From an uncultured Croceitalea sp. (GTDB lineage Bacteria; Bacteroidota; Bacteroidia; Flavobacteriales; Flavobacteriaceae), in contig CANLWK010000002.1 of assembly GCA_947494805.1 (NCBI GenBank), positions 744,001 through 808,000 of the forward strand: DNA of 64,000 nt. Reading direction: 5' to 3'. The position numbers were made by a program, and so were the translations under genes. Below, one piece after another: positions 63,064-64,000 of this stretch. Positions within the stretch are counted from its first letter, which is position 1, and every line of letters starts with the position of its first letter. The notes beneath the pieces were generated by a model. The model saw only the letters and a list, made by a program, of their open reading frames with translations. It was not told the DNA's origin and did not search any database.

Positions 63064-64000
63064 CTAAAGCCCGCTAATATAGCTGCCGTACAAATCTTTG
63101 AAACGAACACCGTCAGACATACGGTATTTGCTCAATTTCTTATGTGCTACAAGTCCCCATAACACCAATTCTTTGATGAAATAGCTGCCTTTTTTGTCCA
63201 AATCGGGCTGGTGTTCTTTCAACAAATGGTTTAAAGGTGCAATGGAATCCAACTTTTTACGGTATGTTTTATCCGAATCTTCGTCAAAAAGCTCAAAACC
63301 TTCTTGATCAAAGAACCACGACACCAATTCGTCATAAGGCGTTTCTGCATCTTTACGCTCGAGCTTATTTATTTTAGGAAATAAACTGGGAAACAAGGTC
63401 TTGATGGCTTCTTCAATCAAGGTTTCGGCCACAAAACCGGCGCCTTCTTGCTCTCCTTCGTAAACCAATTCGATTTTTCCGGTGATTGCCGGTACCACTC
63501 CCATAAAATCACTTATCCGTACTGCTGTCTCAGATTCGCCAGATAGTAGAATGCGACGTTCTGCCGTGCTCAATAAATTTTCAAATGCCGTAATGCTCAT
63601 ACGTGCACTTACCCCACTCTTGGCATCTACATATTCACTGTTCCTAGCTTCGAAACTGATCTGCTCCAACAAATCCATTGCAAGTTCTGGCACATATACC
63701 ACGCCCGATTGTCGCTCATCAAGCTTTGCCTCTTGCTTTGTAATTCGCTTTGCGGTTTCAAGGTCTTCAGGATAGTGCGTCAATATCTGCGAGCCAATTC
63801 TATCTTTTAAGGGGGTAACAATGCTTCCGCGATTGGTATAGTCTTCAGGATTCGCCGTGAAGATAAATTGAAGATCCAATGGCAATCGTAGTTTGAATCC
63901 CCGAATCTGAATATCCCCTTCCTGTAAAATATTGAATAGCGAAACCTGAATACGAGCCTGTAAATCAGGTAGTTCATTGATGACAAAGATACAGCGATTA
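63064..64000 (-). CDS. AAA+ ATPase, Mg-chelatase/MoxR-like, 5' end outside window
   Basis: The frame stays open to base 64000, so at least 312 residues of the C-terminal part are visible. The first codons read NRCIFVINELPDLQARIQ, the Walker B region with an Asn in the usual Asp position, then FNILQEGDIQIRGF (presensor loop), FIFTANPEDYTNRGSIVTPLKDRIGSQI (sensor 1 and arginine finger region) and ISFEARNSEYVDAKSGVSARMSI. This is the layout of BchI/ChlI-like chelatase ATPases found in many Bacteroidota, commonly with a VWA partner. The Walker A region is beyond the edge. Function here is unknown. Confidence 0.85.
   Translation of the reverse strand, partial: NRCIFVINELPDLQARIQVSLFNILQEGDIQIRGFKLRLPLDLQFIFTANPEDYTNRGSIVTPLKDRIGSQILTHYPEDLETAKRITKQEAKLDERQSGVVYVPELAMDLLEQISFEARNSEYVDAKSGVSARMSITAFENLLSTAERRILLSGESETAVRISDFMGVVPAITGKIELVYEGEQEGAGFVAETLIEEAIKTLFPSLFPKINKLERKDAETPYDELVSWFFDQEGFELFDEDSDKTYRKKLDSIAPLNHLLKEHQPDLDKKGSYFIKELVLWGLVAHKKLSKYRMSDGVRFKDLYGSYISGL

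Noticed and set aside
1-64000. tRNA, rRNA, integrase, complete insertion sequence or prophage
   Set aside because: No cloverleaf, rRNA core sequence, transposase or phage structural gene was recognised on either strand.

Overview
The window reads as chromosome of a free-living, probably marine, member of the Flavobacteriaceae (Bacteroidota); genus not determinable by eye. Evidence: a short Bacteroidota-type primary sigma factor (38566..39429), near absence of Shine-Dalgarno sequences, promoters of the Bacteroidota form (TTTG, about 20 bp, TAnnTTTG or TAnnTTTA), many SPII lipoproteins, menaquinone synthesis (menB), and family choices typical of flavobacteria (YaiO barrel, DUF1080, DUF418, DUF2461, DUF72). 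Base composition is moderately AT-rich throughout. I see no tRNA, rRNA, CRISPR array, prophage or complete insertion sequence.

Layout. 1..11061: the N-terminal part of a secreted protein with a 34-residue repeat (cut by the window edge), a DUF1080 lipoprotein, RluE, an EamA exporter, a YbdG-like MscS channel, a very large BNR/Asp-box beta-propeller protein, a lipoprotein and a GH37 trehalase lipoprotein, which is divergent from a GntR/FCD regulator across a perfect 20-bp palindrome. 12097..21324: one tightly packed minus-strand operon for a Tat-exported molybdenum hydroxylase (2Fe-2S small subunit and large subunit) plus moaD, moaA, mobA, moeB, a TSUP permease, moeA, xdhC and mocA; moaC, moaE and mogA are not in it. 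21431..31377: carbohydrate deacetylase, VWA lipoprotein, second DUF1080 protein, M14 carboxypeptidase, amidase, 3D-domain lipoprotein, heme c/FG-GAP protein, pirin, NylB-like serine hydrolase.

31378..34144 is the most information-rich regulatory stretch. It holds two tandem copies of an apparent small-RNA gene, each with its own promoter and terminator, then menB, then four exact-period 28-bp operator repeats directly before a SatD-family regulator overlapping a DUF3307 membrane protein. After a lactate-oxidase-like enzyme, a glycosyltransferase and a helicase comes rpoD, followed on the opposite strand by two tiny tandem ORFs that resemble each other.

39989..50654 looks like an exopolysaccharide (or other envelope glycan) locus: hybrid histidine kinase, response regulator, HEAT-repeat membrane protein, processive family-2 glycosyltransferase, LTA-synthase-like sulfatase-fold transferase and YaiO outer-membrane barrel form one minus-strand operon. 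It meets head to head a secreted protein that joins an ILEI/FAM3-like domain to a complete glycerophosphodiesterase domain. I infer a glycan that is polymerised, decorated with phosphoglycerol (or a similar group), exported and trimmed; this is the best candidate for an undescribed system here. 51304..64000 is mostly housekeeping: thioesterase, DUF72, LolA-like protein, a second BNR propeller, cysE-cysM, paired alpha/beta hydrolases, DUF418, and an AAA+ Mg-chelatase-like protein running off the right edge.
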